The notes under the pieces are model-generated. The model was not told the DNA's origin. It was given only the letters and a program-made list of their open reading frames with translations, and did not search any database. This document shows, in pieces, positions 1-8,501 of a stretch of DNA of 64,000 bases. The DNA is from Devosia naphthalenivorans (GTDB lineage: Bacteria > Pseudomonadota > Alphaproteobacteria > Rhizobiales > Devosiaceae), in assembly GCF_003056355.1 (NCBI RefSeq), contig NZ_PYVW01000007.1, positions 115,124 through 179,123 on the forward strand, in the 5' to 3' direction. Position numbers and translations under genes: made by a program. The number at the start of each line of letters is the position of its first letter. Position 1 is the stretch's first letter.

Positions 1-24
1 CTTGAGCGATTCGGGCTCTAGGTG

Positions 25-1089
25 ATGAGCGCCACTATCGCGACAAGCCAGCAATTGGCCCGGGCGGCGGCCAAGCGGCCGGGCTTGGTGGAAACCAATG
101 CAAGGCGCTGGTTCTGGCTCGCGGTGGTTGTCCTGGTTTTGCTGGCGACGATTCTGGCCAGCCTGATGGTGGGGTCGCGCGATCTCGGCATTGGCAGGGT
201 ACTCGATGCGCTCTTTGCTTATGACGACAGTGACGAGCACGTTATCGTCATCGCGCTGCGGCTGCCGCGGACCATTCTGGGGCTGGGTGTCGGGCTGGCG
301 CTGGGCACGGCCGGTGCCTTGATCCAGGCGCTGACGCGCAATCCGCTGGCCGATCCGGGCCTGCTGGGGGTCAATGCCGGCGCCTATTTCGCCGTGGTGG
401 TTGGGGTGGGCGCGTTCGGGCTGAGCGGCATTGGCGGCTACATCTGGTTTGCGTTTGCCGGGGCAATCGTGACGACAGTGCTGGTCTATTTGGTCGGGTC
501 GGCCGGACGAGGCGGCGGCACGCCGGTGCGGCTGACATTGGCGGGCGTGGCGATCGGCGCTGTGCTGTCGGGCATTTCGGCGGGGATCACGCTGCTCGAT
601 CCAGGCACGTTCGACCGCCTGCGGCACTGGGCAGCCGGCTCGCTGGTCGGGCAAAGCCATGAGACCATCCTCGTCACATTTCCCTTTATCGCCGCCGGCC
701 TGCTGCTCGCTTTTGTGGTAGCCCGCCCGCTCAATGCGGTGGCGCTTGGTGATGATCTGGCGCTGTCCGTTGGGGTAAGCGTCAGGCGCACGCGCGTGGT
801 GGTGATCCTCGCCACCACCCTGCTGGCGGGCGCTGCGACGGCTGCGGCCGGGCCGATCGGGTTTGTGGGGCTCATGGTGCCGCATCTGGCGCGCTGGATT
901 GCGGGCACCGACCAGCGCTGGATTTTTGCCTATACGGCCGTGTTGGCGCCTATCCTGCTGCTGGCGGCAGACATCGTGGGACGGCTGGTGCTGCGGCCGG
1001 GCGAATTGCAGGTGGGCATCGTCACCGCCTTCATCGGAGCGCCGGTGCTGATTGCGCTGGCGCGGCGGCGCAGGGTCAGCGGGTTGTGA
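25..1089 (+). CDS. FecCD-family ferric-siderophore ABC permease (first subunit)
   Basis: Inner-membrane permease of a binding-protein-dependent importer for ferric siderophores (FecCD/BtuC family). About 354 residues, hydrophobic throughout, the usual length for the family. The family signature ALTRNPLADPGLLGVNAGA is near residue 95 and the ATPase-contacting loop GPIGFVGLMVPHLARW is near residue 280. ATG at 25 overlaps an upstream TGA (23-25), suggesting coupling to a gene outside the window; GTG at 22 is an alternative. Its end overlaps the next permease by 4 bases, and the order permease-permease-ATPase-binding protein resembles fepDGC operons. The substrate cannot be read from sequence. 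Confidence 0.93.
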   Translation: MSATIATSQQLARAAAKRPGLVETNARRWFWLAVVVLVLLATILASLMVGSRDLGIGRVLDALFAYDDSDEHVIVIALRLPRTILGLGVGLALGTAGALIQALTRNPLADPGLLGVNAGAYFAVVVGVGAFGLSGIGGYIWFAFAGAIVTTVLVYLVGSAGRGGGTPVRLTLAGVAIGAVLSGISAGITLLDPGTFDRLRHWAAGSLVGQSHETILVTFPFIAAGLLLAFVVARPLNAVALGDDLALSVGVSVRRTRVVVILATTLLAGAATAAAGPIGFVGLMVPHLARWIAGTDQRWIFAYTAVLAPILLLAADIVGRLVLRPGELQVGIVTAFIGAPVLIALARRRRVSGL

Positions 1090-2150
1090 GCATGCTTCCC
1101 GCAACCATCAATTTCGGTCATCGCGCGCAGGCGCTCCGTCCGTTCGGCGGCCGGTTGTCACGGCTGATCGGCATACGCAGAATGGTGGTTTGTGCTGGCC
1201 TAGTTGTGCTGGCGCTTGGCTTCGGTTTGCTCACGCTGGCCAGCGGCGACTTTCCTGTGCCGCTTGGAGAGGTGTTCCGCGCCCTGGTGGGGCAGGCCGA
1301 ACCAAGCGTGCAGATGGTTGTCGTCGAGTGGCGCCTGCCACGCGCTGCGCTGGCGCTGCTGCTTGGTGCTGCACTCGGGCTGTCCGGCGCCATCTTCCAG
1401 TCGATCACGCGCAATCCCCTGGGCAGCCCCGACATTATCGGGTTCGAAGCGGGCGCATACACGGGCGCTCTGCTGGTGATGGTTGCTTTGGGCGGTGGCT
1501 ATCTGATGGTGGCTGGCGGCGCGCTGGTGGGTGGCCTGGTCACGGCCGCGCTGGTTTATGGCCTCGCCTGGCGGCACGGCGTGCAGGGGTTCCGGCTCAT
1601 CATTGTCGGCATCGGCGTTTCGGCCATGCTGACCGCGTTCAACAAGTTCATGCTGTTGCGGGCGCAGCTTGAGGTCGCCATGAGTGCCGCAATGTGGGAC
1701 GCCGGATCGCTCAACGGATTGGGGCTGGATCGGCTGCTGATTGCCGCCTTGTTGCTGCTGGTGCTGATACCAGCCAGCCTGCTGCTAGCCCGGCCCATGG
1801 CGCAATTGGAAATGGGCGATGATGCGGCGAGCGCCCTCGGCATTTCGGCGGAACGGACGCGGGTCCTGCTGATGGTGCTGGGCGTTGCCCTGATCGCAAC
1901 CGTCACCGCAACGGCGGGACCGATCGGCTTCGTCGCGCTGGTTGCCCCCCAATTGGCGCGGCGCCTGACGCGGGCGGCGGGCGTTGCGCTATTGCCCTCA
2001 GCCGCCATGGGCGCACTGCTGCTCGTTGCCGCCGACTATCTGGCGCAGCGCGCCTTTGCCCCCACCCAATTGCCTGTCGGCGTGGTGACGATCAGCCTGG
2101 GCGGGATGTATTTCGCCTGGCTGCTGGTCGCCGAAGCGAGGCGTCAATAA
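1086..2150 (+). CDS. FecCD-family ferric-siderophore ABC permease (second subunit)
   Basis: Second permease half of the same importer, 354 residues from a GTG start that overlaps the previous stop (GTGA). An ATG at 1092 is an alternative. The signatures SITRNPLGSPDIIGFEAGA (near residue 100) and GPIGFVALVAPQLARRL (near residue 280) match the FepG side of such heterodimers. It is predicted to have about ten membrane segments. TAA/ATG overlap with the downstream ATPase indicates one polycistronic transcript. The pair presumably forms the transmembrane channel. Confidence 0.93.
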   Translation: MSMLPATINFGHRAQALRPFGGRLSRLIGIRRMVVCAGLVVLALGFGLLTLASGDFPVPLGEVFRALVGQAEPSVQMVVVEWRLPRAALALLLGAALGLSGAIFQSITRNPLGSPDIIGFEAGAYTGALLVMVALGGGYLMVAGGALVGGLVTAALVYGLAWRHGVQGFRLIIVGIGVSAMLTAFNKFMLLRAQLEVAMSAAMWDAGSLNGLGLDRLLIAALLLLVLIPASLLLARPMAQLEMGDDAASALGISAERTRVLLMVLGVALIATVTATAGPIGFVALVAPQLARRLTRAAGVALLPSAAMGALLLVAADYLAQRAFAPTQLPVGVVTISLGGMYFAWLLVAEARRQ

Positions 2151-2968
2151 TGGACAACAGCGTGCCCCATAGCAGGCTTCATGCAGACGACGTGACCATC
2201 GGCTATGACCGCCAGGTGATTTCCAGCAATCTGTCGGTCGCTATTCCCGATGGTAGCTTCACCGTCATCGTCGGCGCCAATGCCTGCGGAAAATCGACAT
2301 TGCTGCGGGCGCTGGCACGGCTGATCAAGCCCAGTGCCGGGCAGATCGTGCTGGATGGCAAGGCCATCTCCGATTATCCGGCGCGGGAAGTGGCGCGACG
2401 GCTGGGGCTATTGCCGCAAAGCTCGATTGCCCCCGATGGCATCACCGTGGCCGACCTCGTGGCGCGCGGCCGCTATCCGCACCAGAGTTTCCTCCAGCAA
2501 TGGTCGGACGCAGACGAAGCGGCCGTGATCGCGGCGATGAAAGCGACCCACATTACCGCCCTATCCCATCGGCGCGTGGATGAGCTGTCGGGCGGACAGC
2601 GGCAGCGCGTCTGGATCGCCATGGTGTTGGCGCAGGAAACACCATTGCTGCTGCTCGACGAGCCGACCACCTATCTCGACATCACCCACCAGATCGAGCT
2701 GATGGAACTGCTGCGCGCCCTCAACCAGCGCGGCGGCAAGACGGTGACAGCCGTGCTGCACGACCTCAACCAGGCCTGCCGCTATGGCACTCATCTGATC
2801 GCCATGCGCGATGGCGCTGTGGTCGCCGAAGGTGCGCCGCGCAACATCATGACGGCCGAACTGGTGGAGGCGGTGTTCGGGCTGGCCTGCGTCATCATCG
2901 AAGACCCCATCGCCCATACGCCGCTGGTCATTCCGCGCGGGGCGCCCACGCCTGTTGCAGGAGTATAG
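2150..2968 (+). CDS. ABC transporter ATP-binding protein, ferric siderophore (FecE/FepC-like)
   Basis: Cytoplasmic ATPase that drives the two permeases; 272 residues, normal for FecE/FepC. The Walker A is GANACGKST, a slightly unusual form of the common GPNGCGKST with all required positions kept. The signature is LSGGQRQRVWIAM, the Walker B is LLLLDEPTTYLD, and the switch His lies in AVLHDLNQA. The ATG at 2150 shares its A with the stop of the preceding permease. The next gene starts 5 bases after this stop, so the four genes are tightly packed. Confidence 0.95.
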   Translation: MDNSVPHSRLHADDVTIGYDRQVISSNLSVAIPDGSFTVIVGANACGKSTLLRALARLIKPSAGQIVLDGKAISDYPAREVARRLGLLPQSSIAPDGITVADLVARGRYPHQSFLQQWSDADEAAVIAAMKATHITALSHRRVDELSGGQRQRVWIAMVLAQETPLLLLDEPTTYLDITHQIELMELLRALNQRGGKTVTAVLHDLNQACRYGTHLIAMRDGAVVAEGAPRNIMTAELVEAVFGLACVIIEDPIAHTPLVIPRGAPTPVAGV

Positions 2969-2972
2969 TGCT

Positions 2973-3932
2973 GTGAAACTGTCCATCGTCGTTGGCCTTG
3001 TGGCGCTGCTTGGCCTCTCATCGCCCGTCCTGTCGCAGGAGGCCTTTCCCGTGACCATCACTCACGGCTTGGGCGAGACAATCATTCCCGACGAGCCGCA
3101 GCGGATCGTGACCATTGGCTGGATCACCCAGGATGTGGTGCTGGCCCTGGGAGAAGTGCCGGTCGGCATTCCCCTGCAGGAATGGGGTGGCGACGAAAAC
3201 GGCGTTCTACCTTGGGTTGCCGACGCGATTGCCGAACTGGGTGGTGAGTTGCCTACGCGGCTCAATCCGCAGCAAATCTCCTACGAGCAGATTCTGTCCT
3301 TGCGGCCAGACCTGATCCTGGCACCCTATAGCGATCTGGATGCCGAGAAATATAGGCGGCTCTCGGCCATTGCGCCGACCGTGGCGTGGGCGACTGGTCC
3401 CTGGTCAGGCACCTGGCAGGACGTGACGACGACCGTAGGCCAGGCGTTGGGAAAGACGCCGGAAGCAGAGACTTTGGTCGCCGGCGTCGAGGAAAAGCTC
3501 GCTGCCGTCGCGCAAGCCCATCCCGAGTTCAGCGGTCGCAGTTTCACCTTCGGCTATGCCGATCCGGGCAGCAACGGCTTGGGGATTTACGTTGCAAGCG
3601 ATCCGCGCGTGCAAATGCTGCAGGAGCTTGGCTTGGTGCTGTCGCCGGGGGCTGCAGCCTTGCCGAGTGACGGCGCCTTCTACGTGCCGGTGAGTTTCGA
3701 GAATCTGGGTTCCGTCGATGCAGACGTGCTGATCACCTGGCATGGCGATCAGTCCGAGCTGGAGGCACTCAATGCCAATCCCTTGTTTGCGCGTTTTGCC
3801 CCCGTCGCCTCCGGCCGCCATCTGGCGGTGGTCGATCGCTCGTTTGCCATTGCCCTGTCGGCGCCATCGGTCTTGTCGATTCCTTGGTCGGTCGATCGAC
3901 TGGTGCCGCTGCTGAGCGCCTTGCTGGGCTGA
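2973..3932 (+). CDS. Iron-siderophore ABC transporter periplasmic substrate-binding protein
   Basis: Periplasmic binding protein that delivers ferric siderophore to the permeases (FepB/FecB, type III periplasmic-binding fold). GTG at 2973 is chosen because it follows GCAGGAG at 9-base spacing and gives a clean signal peptide (MKLSIVVGLVALLG then SPVLSQE). A TTG at 2955 would add six residues ahead of it. The PQRIVTIGW strand and the SLRPDLILAPYSDLD segment are typical of the family. 319 residues. Last gene of the importer operon; a TGA-N9-TCA motif lies 38 bases past its stop. Confidence 0.9.
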   Translation: MKLSIVVGLVALLGLSSPVLSQEAFPVTITHGLGETIIPDEPQRIVTIGWITQDVVLALGEVPVGIPLQEWGGDENGVLPWVADAIAELGGELPTRLNPQQISYEQILSLRPDLILAPYSDLDAEKYRRLSAIAPTVAWATGPWSGTWQDVTTTVGQALGKTPEAETLVAGVEEKLAAVAQAHPEFSGRSFTFGYADPGSNGLGIYVASDPRVQMLQELGLVLSPGAAALPSDGAFYVPVSFENLGSVDADVLITWHGDQSELEALNANPLFARFAPVASGRHLAVVDRSFAIALSAPSVLSIPWSVDRLVPLLSALLG

Positions 3933-3969
3933 AAACGACGGCTGGCTCGCGCGTTATTTTCTGATAAGA

Positions 3970-3984
3970 TGACACAAAGCGTCA
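3970..3984. promoter_or_regulatory. Candidate iron-responsive operator (RirA-type IRO box) upstream of the AraC regulator
   Basis: TGA-N9-TCA, the published core of RirA-regulated IRO boxes in Rhizobiales, here inside a longer inverted repeat (AAGATGAC 3966-3973, GTCATCTT 3981-3988, 7-base spacer). It lies 16 bases before the GTG of the AraC gene, where a repressor would block transcription. The inverted repeat could instead belong to the 3' end of the binding-protein transcript, but no T-tract follows. Confidence 0.5.
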
Positions 3985-4000
3985 TCTTTAGAGTACACCC

Positions 4001-4888
4001 GTGTTTCACCCCAACATGCAGGCCAGCGTCGAAGGTTTTGCGCCCAGCACCATGCCTGCTTGGCGCGTCTGGCCGGGCGTGATGGCGGACGTGTGGGATG
4101 TGGATGGGTTTGCCGGGGCGCGCGGCGAATATGTCTCCTCCCATCCCCGGCTGTTCGTGGTGCTGGAGCAAACCAGTCCCGGCACTATCGAAATCGCCAC
4201 CGAGCGCCGGCAGCACTCCCCCGGAACACAGGGCCGGCTGAGCTATATCCCTGCGGGAATGCGCACCTTTTCCTTCGTCGGCGAGCAGACCCATCTGCGG
4301 CACCTGGATCTGCATTTCGACATTGACCTGCCCTTGAGCCGGCTTGCCGATGCGATCGACAATGACAGGCTCGAAATGCCCCGCCTGATGTTCGACCATC
4401 CGCGCCTGCTGACCCTGGCTACGCTCATGGCCCAGGAATGCACCGGGCCCGGACTGCATGATCTTTATGGCGAGAGCCTTGTCACCGCCATGCTGGTGGA
4501 ACTGTTCGAGGTCGGCCGCACCCGTCGAGATGACCGCGGCGGCCTGTCGCCACGGCGGCTACGGATGGCGCAGGAATATCTGGAAGACAATTGCCTGCGG
4601 ACGATCCGGCTCGGTGAAATCGCCGGCAAGCTCGGCCTGTCCCAATCCTATTTCTGCACGGCCTTCCGTGCTTCGAGTGGGTTCACGCCACATCAGTGGC
4701 TGATGCGCGCCAGGATCGATCGGGTCAAATCACTGCTGAAGGATAGCGGCAGCCGGTTGAGCGACGTTGCAAGCGTCGCCGGCTTTTCCGATCAGGCGCA
4801 CATGACCCGTGTATTCAAGCAGTATGTGGGCGTGACGCCTGCTGCATGGCTGCAACACCACGGTGGAAAGCCTGCAACGGATCGATAA
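4001..4888 (+). CDS. AraC-family transcriptional regulator of siderophore uptake
   Basis: 295-residue regulator with a variable N-terminal sensing domain (about 1-180) and a C-terminal double helix-turn-helix AraC domain (about 190-290; LGEIAGKLGLSQSYFCTAF and VASVAGFSDQAHMTRVFKQY). Position between the importer operon and the TonB-dependent receptor suggests it activates one or both in response to a ferric siderophore, like PchR/YbtA regulators; that role is inferred from context. GTG at 4001 has no clear ribosome site, and ATG at 4016 (MQASVEGF) is an alternative start. Confidence 0.88.
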   Translation: MFHPNMQASVEGFAPSTMPAWRVWPGVMADVWDVDGFAGARGEYVSSHPRLFVVLEQTSPGTIEIATERRQHSPGTQGRLSYIPAGMRTFSFVGEQTHLRHLDLHFDIDLPLSRLADAIDNDRLEMPRLMFDHPRLLTLATLMAQECTGPGLHDLYGESLVTAMLVELFEVGRTRRDDRGGLSPRRLRMAQEYLEDNCLRTIRLGEIAGKLGLSQSYFCTAFRASSGFTPHQWLMRARIDRVKSLLKDSGSRLSDVASVAGFSDQAHMTRVFKQYVGVTPAAWLQHHGGKPATDR

Positions 4889-4933
4889 ATCCTTCAAGCG
4901 ACAGCAAGGATATACAATCGCCGGCGCTTAAGT

Positions 4934-4948
4934 TGAGATATCTCGTCA
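4934..4948. promoter_or_regulatory. Candidate iron-responsive operator (RirA-type) upstream of the TonB receptor
   Basis: A second TGA-N9-TCA, containing the perfect 10-base palindrome GAGATATCTC. It sits in the 119-base gap between the AraC stop and the ATG of the TonB-dependent receptor, 60 bases before that ATG. With the copy at 3970 it suggests direct iron control of this locus. The motif is short and can occur by chance. Confidence 0.5.
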
Positions 4949-5007
4949 CCATATTTTCTTCATGCCTGCGGCCAGATTGTGTCGGAGGCAATCAAAGGGG
5001 CTCCTGC

Positions 5008-7149
5008 ATGACGTCGTCCTCTCGCCGCGCCATAACCCGGCTGCTGCTCATCACCACGGCCCTGGCTCCCATGGGTGCAGCCCATGCCCAGAGCCAACTC
5101 ATTGCTCTGGGCGAAATCGTGGTCGAGGCTGACGGCGAAACCGGCGAAGGCTACGCCGCTGTTTCCACCACGGCAGGGTCCAAGCTGGCTTTGGCCGTCA
5201 GTGAAGTGCCGCAATCGGTCTCGGTGGTGACGCGGGAGCAGCTTGATCAATATCCCGGCGCCAAGGCAGACGAGACTCTGCGCTATTCTGCCGGCGTGAA
5301 CCCATCGACCTATGGCACCGATGCTGATACCGACTGGCTCTATGTCCGCGGCTTCCAGGCCGACCAGAGCGGCATGTTCCTCGACAATCTGCCGCTCTAC
5401 CAGACCGGCTTCGGCACCTTCCTGGTTGATCCCTTCCTGCTGGAGCGGATCGAAGTGCTGAAGGGCCCTGCATCGGTGCTTTACGGCGGCGCCAATGTCG
5501 GCGGCATCGTCAATTATGTCAGCAAGCGTCCCAATGGCGAGCGGTTCCTGCGCACGGAAGCCGGCGTCAACAATTTCGGCAATGCCTATGTCGGCCTCGA
5601 CGGGGGCGACGTGCTGGCCGATGGCGATCTGTCCTATCGCGTCACCGGCAAGCTTTCGGGTGGCAGCTGGGAGACCGACGACGCCCAGGATCTGCGCGGC
5701 AATGTGCTGGGTAGCGTCAAGTGGACGCCCAGCGAAGCCACGGCGATCACCGTTTACGGCTCTTACCAGAACGTCGGCCTTGACCATACCTCGACCGGCT
5801 TCCTGCCCTATTTTGGCACGCAGGTGGATACGACTGATGGCGTTCGTATCCCGCGCGACCTCAACTATGGCGAGCCGGATGCCGACCATTACGACCGCCA
5901 GCAGATCATGATCGGCTACGAACTCGAGCACGAGATCAATGGCGACTGGACCGTCCGGCAGAACGCGCGCTATGCCACCGTCGATCTGACGGAAGAATTC
6001 GTCTACGGCAACGGCAATCTCATCGGCACCGAACTGCCGCGCATCCGCTTCGGCCACGATACCGAAGTGGGCACGATCAGCATCGACAATCAGCTTGAAG
6101 GCAAATTCGACACCGGTCTGCTGGAGCATCGCCTGCTGGTCGGCCTCGACTACAAGAACTACCACATCGACCAGAGCCAGGCTGTCAATAACTGGCTGAC
6201 GCCGGTGCCGCCGATTGACGTGTTCAATCCGGTTTATGGCGCCGCCCTGCCGCCACTGGCTGCACCCTATCTCGACAACGAAATCTCGCTCAACCAGCTT
6301 GGCGTCTACGTTCAGGACCAGATCCGGCTGGATGACCTCATCCTGACGCTCAATGGGCGCTACGATCACGTCCGGACCGATCTGGACAACTTTGTCAACG
6401 GCACCTCGACCGGCCGTGAGGAAGGCAACTTCACCGGACGCGTGGGCCTGGGCTATGAATTCGACAATGGCCTGACGCCCTATGTGAGCTATGCCACCTC
6501 GTTCAATCCGACGGTTTCGACCGATGTGGACGGCAATCTGCTGCGCAGCGAAACGGGCGAGCAGTGGGAAGCTGGCGTCAAATACGCGCCCGACTTCTTC
6601 GATGGGCTGATCACCGCGTCGGTTTTCAACATCGAGCGCGCCAATGTATCGGGTCCCGATCCATTGTTCCCCGGCACGCAGGCCGCCATCGGCACCGTCA
6701 ACCTATGGGGCGCGGAACTTGAAGCGGCCGCCAATGTGGGCGACTTCACCGTCAAAGGTGCATTGACCCTCCTCGAAGCCGAAGTGCTGGAATCTGCCGG
6801 CTCGGCGTTCGATCCGGTCCCTGCCGGCAATTCGCCGGTGCAGATCCCCGAGCTCACGGCATCGCTCTCGGTCGAATACACCATCCCCGAAGGTGCGCTG
6901 GAAGGCGTTGCGGTCGGGGCTGGCATGCGCTATCTCGGCGAAAGCTGGGCTGACAATGCCAACACCACCCGGGTCCATGACGTCGCGTTGTTCGACGCGA
7001 GCCTGCGTTACAAAAAGGACGATTGGGGCGTGGCTCTTACCGTCTCCAACATCTTCGACACCTCCTATGTGTCCAGCTGCCAGTCGCTCACCTCGTGTGG
7101 TTATGGCGCTGGCCGCACGGCGACGCTGAGCGTGCACAAGAGCTGGTAA
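5008..7149 (+). CDS. TonB-dependent siderophore receptor (FhuA/FpvA-type)
   Basis: Outer-membrane receptor that binds ferric siderophore and imports it with energy from TonB; 713 residues. ATG at 5008 is chosen over an upstream frame opening because AAAGGGG precedes it and a signal peptide ending AHAQS follows. A TonB-box-like GEIVVEA is near residue 35. Plug motifs are SVSVVTREQLDQYPG, LYVRGFQADQSGMFLDNLP, and LKGPASVLYGGANVGG. The protein ends in an aromatic residue (SVHKSW) after a Cys pair (SSCQSLTSC), as in FhuA-like receptors. It lies between the regulator and exbB-exbD-tonB. The siderophore is unknown; hydroxamate type is plausible. Confidence 0.95.
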   Translation: MTSSSRRAITRLLLITTALAPMGAAHAQSQLIALGEIVVEADGETGEGYAAVSTTAGSKLALAVSEVPQSVSVVTREQLDQYPGAKADETLRYSAGVNPSTYGTDADTDWLYVRGFQADQSGMFLDNLPLYQTGFGTFLVDPFLLERIEVLKGPASVLYGGANVGGIVNYVSKRPNGERFLRTEAGVNNFGNAYVGLDGGDVLADGDLSYRVTGKLSGGSWETDDAQDLRGNVLGSVKWTPSEATAITVYGSYQNVGLDHTSTGFLPYFGTQVDTTDGVRIPRDLNYGEPDADHYDRQQIMIGYELEHEINGDWTVRQNARYATVDLTEEFVYGNGNLIGTELPRIRFGHDTEVGTISIDNQLEGKFDTGLLEHRLLVGLDYKNYHIDQSQAVNNWLTPVPPIDVFNPVYGAALPPLAAPYLDNEISLNQLGVYVQDQIRLDDLILTLNGRYDHVRTDLDNFVNGTSTGREEGNFTGRVGLGYEFDNGLTPYVSYATSFNPTVSTDVDGNLLRSETGEQWEAGVKYAPDFFDGLITASVFNIERANVSGPDPLFPGTQAAIGTVNLWGAELEAAANVGDFTVKGALTLLEAEVLESAGSAFDPVPAGNSPVQIPELTASLSVEYTIPEGALEGVAVGAGMRYLGESWADNANTTRVHDVALFDASLRYKKDDWGVALTVSNIFDTSYVSSCQSLTSCGYGAGRTATLSVHKSW

Positions 7150-7173
7150 CAGCTCACTGGCACTGACAATCAC

Positions 7174-7207
7174 GGATGTTCCGGTCGCTGCGGCGGCCGG
7201 AACATCC
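7174..7207 (+). terminator. Hairpin between TonB receptor and exbB
   Basis: Perfect 11-base inverted repeat (GGATGTTCCGG at 7174-7184 and CCGGAACATCC at 7197-7207) with a 12-base loop, followed by ATTTCC. It lies in the 78-base gap between the receptor stop and exbB. It could be a partial terminator that lowers exbB-exbD-tonB expression relative to the receptor, or a stabiliser of the receptor 3' end. The T-tract is weak. Confidence 0.55.
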
Positions 7208-7227
7208 ATTTCCAAGGTAGCCGGTCC

Positions 7228-8046
7228 ATGCCGTTCAATATTGTCCTTCGTTCAAGCTGGCTAATTGCAGCACTCGGCCTGCCGCTGCTCACGACTTCAC
7301 CTGCCTGGGCGCAGGACGCGCTTGAAGGCGCCAGCGTCGTATCGGCGAACCTGCCGCATGATCTGTCGCCCTGGGCCATGTTCATGGCGGCCGACTATGT
7401 GGTCAAAGCGGTGATGATCGGCTTGGCCTTCGCCTCGGTGCTGACTTGGATCATCCTCGTCGCCAAGGTGCTCGAGATCGCCGGCGCCACGCGGCGGATG
7501 CGCCGGACGCTCAGGCTGGTCAGCGATGCCCGATCACTGGACGAAGCCCTCCAGGCGGCGCAAAAACAGCGCGGCACCGGCACGTTGCTGCTGCGCGCAG
7601 CCGAGGGCGAAGTGTTGCTGTCGCAGGATGCGTTGGACAATGCGGGCGGGGATGGCCTCAAGGATCGGGTCGCATCTCGTCTCGCGCGGCTGCAGGCGGC
7701 AGCCGGCCGCAGGCTGTCGCGCGGCACAGGCGTATTGGCAACCATCGGCTCGACCGCCCCGTTTGTCGGCCTGTTTGGAACCGTGTGGGGCATCATGAAC
7801 GCCTTTATCGGCATCTCCCAGGCCCAGACCACCAATCTGGCAGTGGTTGCACCCGGCATCGCCGAGGCATTGCTGGCCACCGCCATCGGCCTTGTGGCCG
7901 CCATTCCGGCAGTGGTCATCTACAACGTCTTCTCCCGCTCGATCACCGGCTATCGGCAATTGGTGGCGGACGTGACCGCGGGCATCGAGCGACTGGTGTC
8001 GCGCGACCTGGATTATCGCGTGGCTCCCGCCGGGGATCAGCGCTGA
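7228..8046 (+). CDS. exbB: Biopolymer transport protein ExbB
   Basis: Proton-channel subunit of the TonB energising complex (MotA/TolQ/ExbB family), 272 residues. The N-terminal signal-like segment ends PAWAQD, a long N-terminal extension common in alphaproteobacterial ExbB. The membrane segments are near 60-80, 170-190 and 210-230. The conserved stretch STAPFVGLFGTVWGIMNAF is near residue 175 and the pore helix VVAPGIAEALLATAIGLVAA follows. Stop and exbD start overlap (TGATG), so expression is coupled to exbD and tonB. Confidence 0.95.
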   Translation: MPFNIVLRSSWLIAALGLPLLTTSPAWAQDALEGASVVSANLPHDLSPWAMFMAADYVVKAVMIGLAFASVLTWIILVAKVLEIAGATRRMRRTLRLVSDARSLDEALQAAQKQRGTGTLLLRAAEGEVLLSQDALDNAGGDGLKDRVASRLARLQAAAGRRLSRGTGVLATIGSTAPFVGLFGTVWGIMNAFIGISQAQTTNLAVVAPGIAEALLATAIGLVAAIPAVVIYNVFSRSITGYRQLVADVTAGIERLVSRDLDYRVAPAGDQR

Positions 8047-8501
8047 TGGCCGGCCGCATCCGCGAGAGCGGAGGAGACGAGGACGACCTCGCCGAACAGC
8101 ACGAGATCAACGTCACTCCGTTCATTGACGTCATTCTCGTGCTGCTGATCATCTTCATGGTCGCCGCTCCGTTGGCGACCGTCGACATCAATGTCGACCT
8201 GCCACCCTCGAGCGCCACCTCGCAGGCGCGCCCCGATGAGCCAATTTACGTGACCCTGCTCGATGATCTGTCGCTGACCATCGGCAATGAAGCGGTCAGC
8301 CGGGACAATCTTGGTCCGGCGCTTGATGCCCTCACCGGCAGCGATCGCGAGCAGCGCATGTTTCTGCGCGCCGACAAGGCGGTGCCTTATGGCGAGTTGA
8401 TGGCCCTGCTCAACCAGTTGCGAGCGGCGGGATACCTCAAGGTAGCGTTGGTGGGGCTCGAGACGGCTCCCGCGGTTGCGGAGGGGCAAGCGGGTCCATG
8501 A
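8046..8501 (+). CDS. exbD: Biopolymer transport protein ExbD
   Basis: Second subunit of the TonB energising motor, 151 residues from the ATG that overlaps the exbB stop. A short cytoplasmic N-terminus is followed by INVTPFIDVILVLLIIFMV, the single transmembrane helix with the essential Asp (FID). A periplasmic domain of about 100 residues follows. The stop overlaps the tonB start (ATGA). The open frame extends upstream inside exbB, but that part is a shadow. Confidence 0.95.
   Translation: MAGRIRESGGDEDDLAEQHEINVTPFIDVILVLLIIFMVAAPLATVDINVDLPPSSATSQARPDEPIYVTLLDDLSLTIGNEAVSRDNLGPALDALTGSDREQRMFLRADKAVPYGELMALLNQLRAAGYLKVALVGLETAPAVAEGQAGP

Noticed and set aside
4846..5007. Longer N-terminus for the TonB-dependent receptor
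   Set aside because: The extra 54 codons overlap the AraC gene end, have no ribosome site and would bury the clear signal peptide that begins at 5008.
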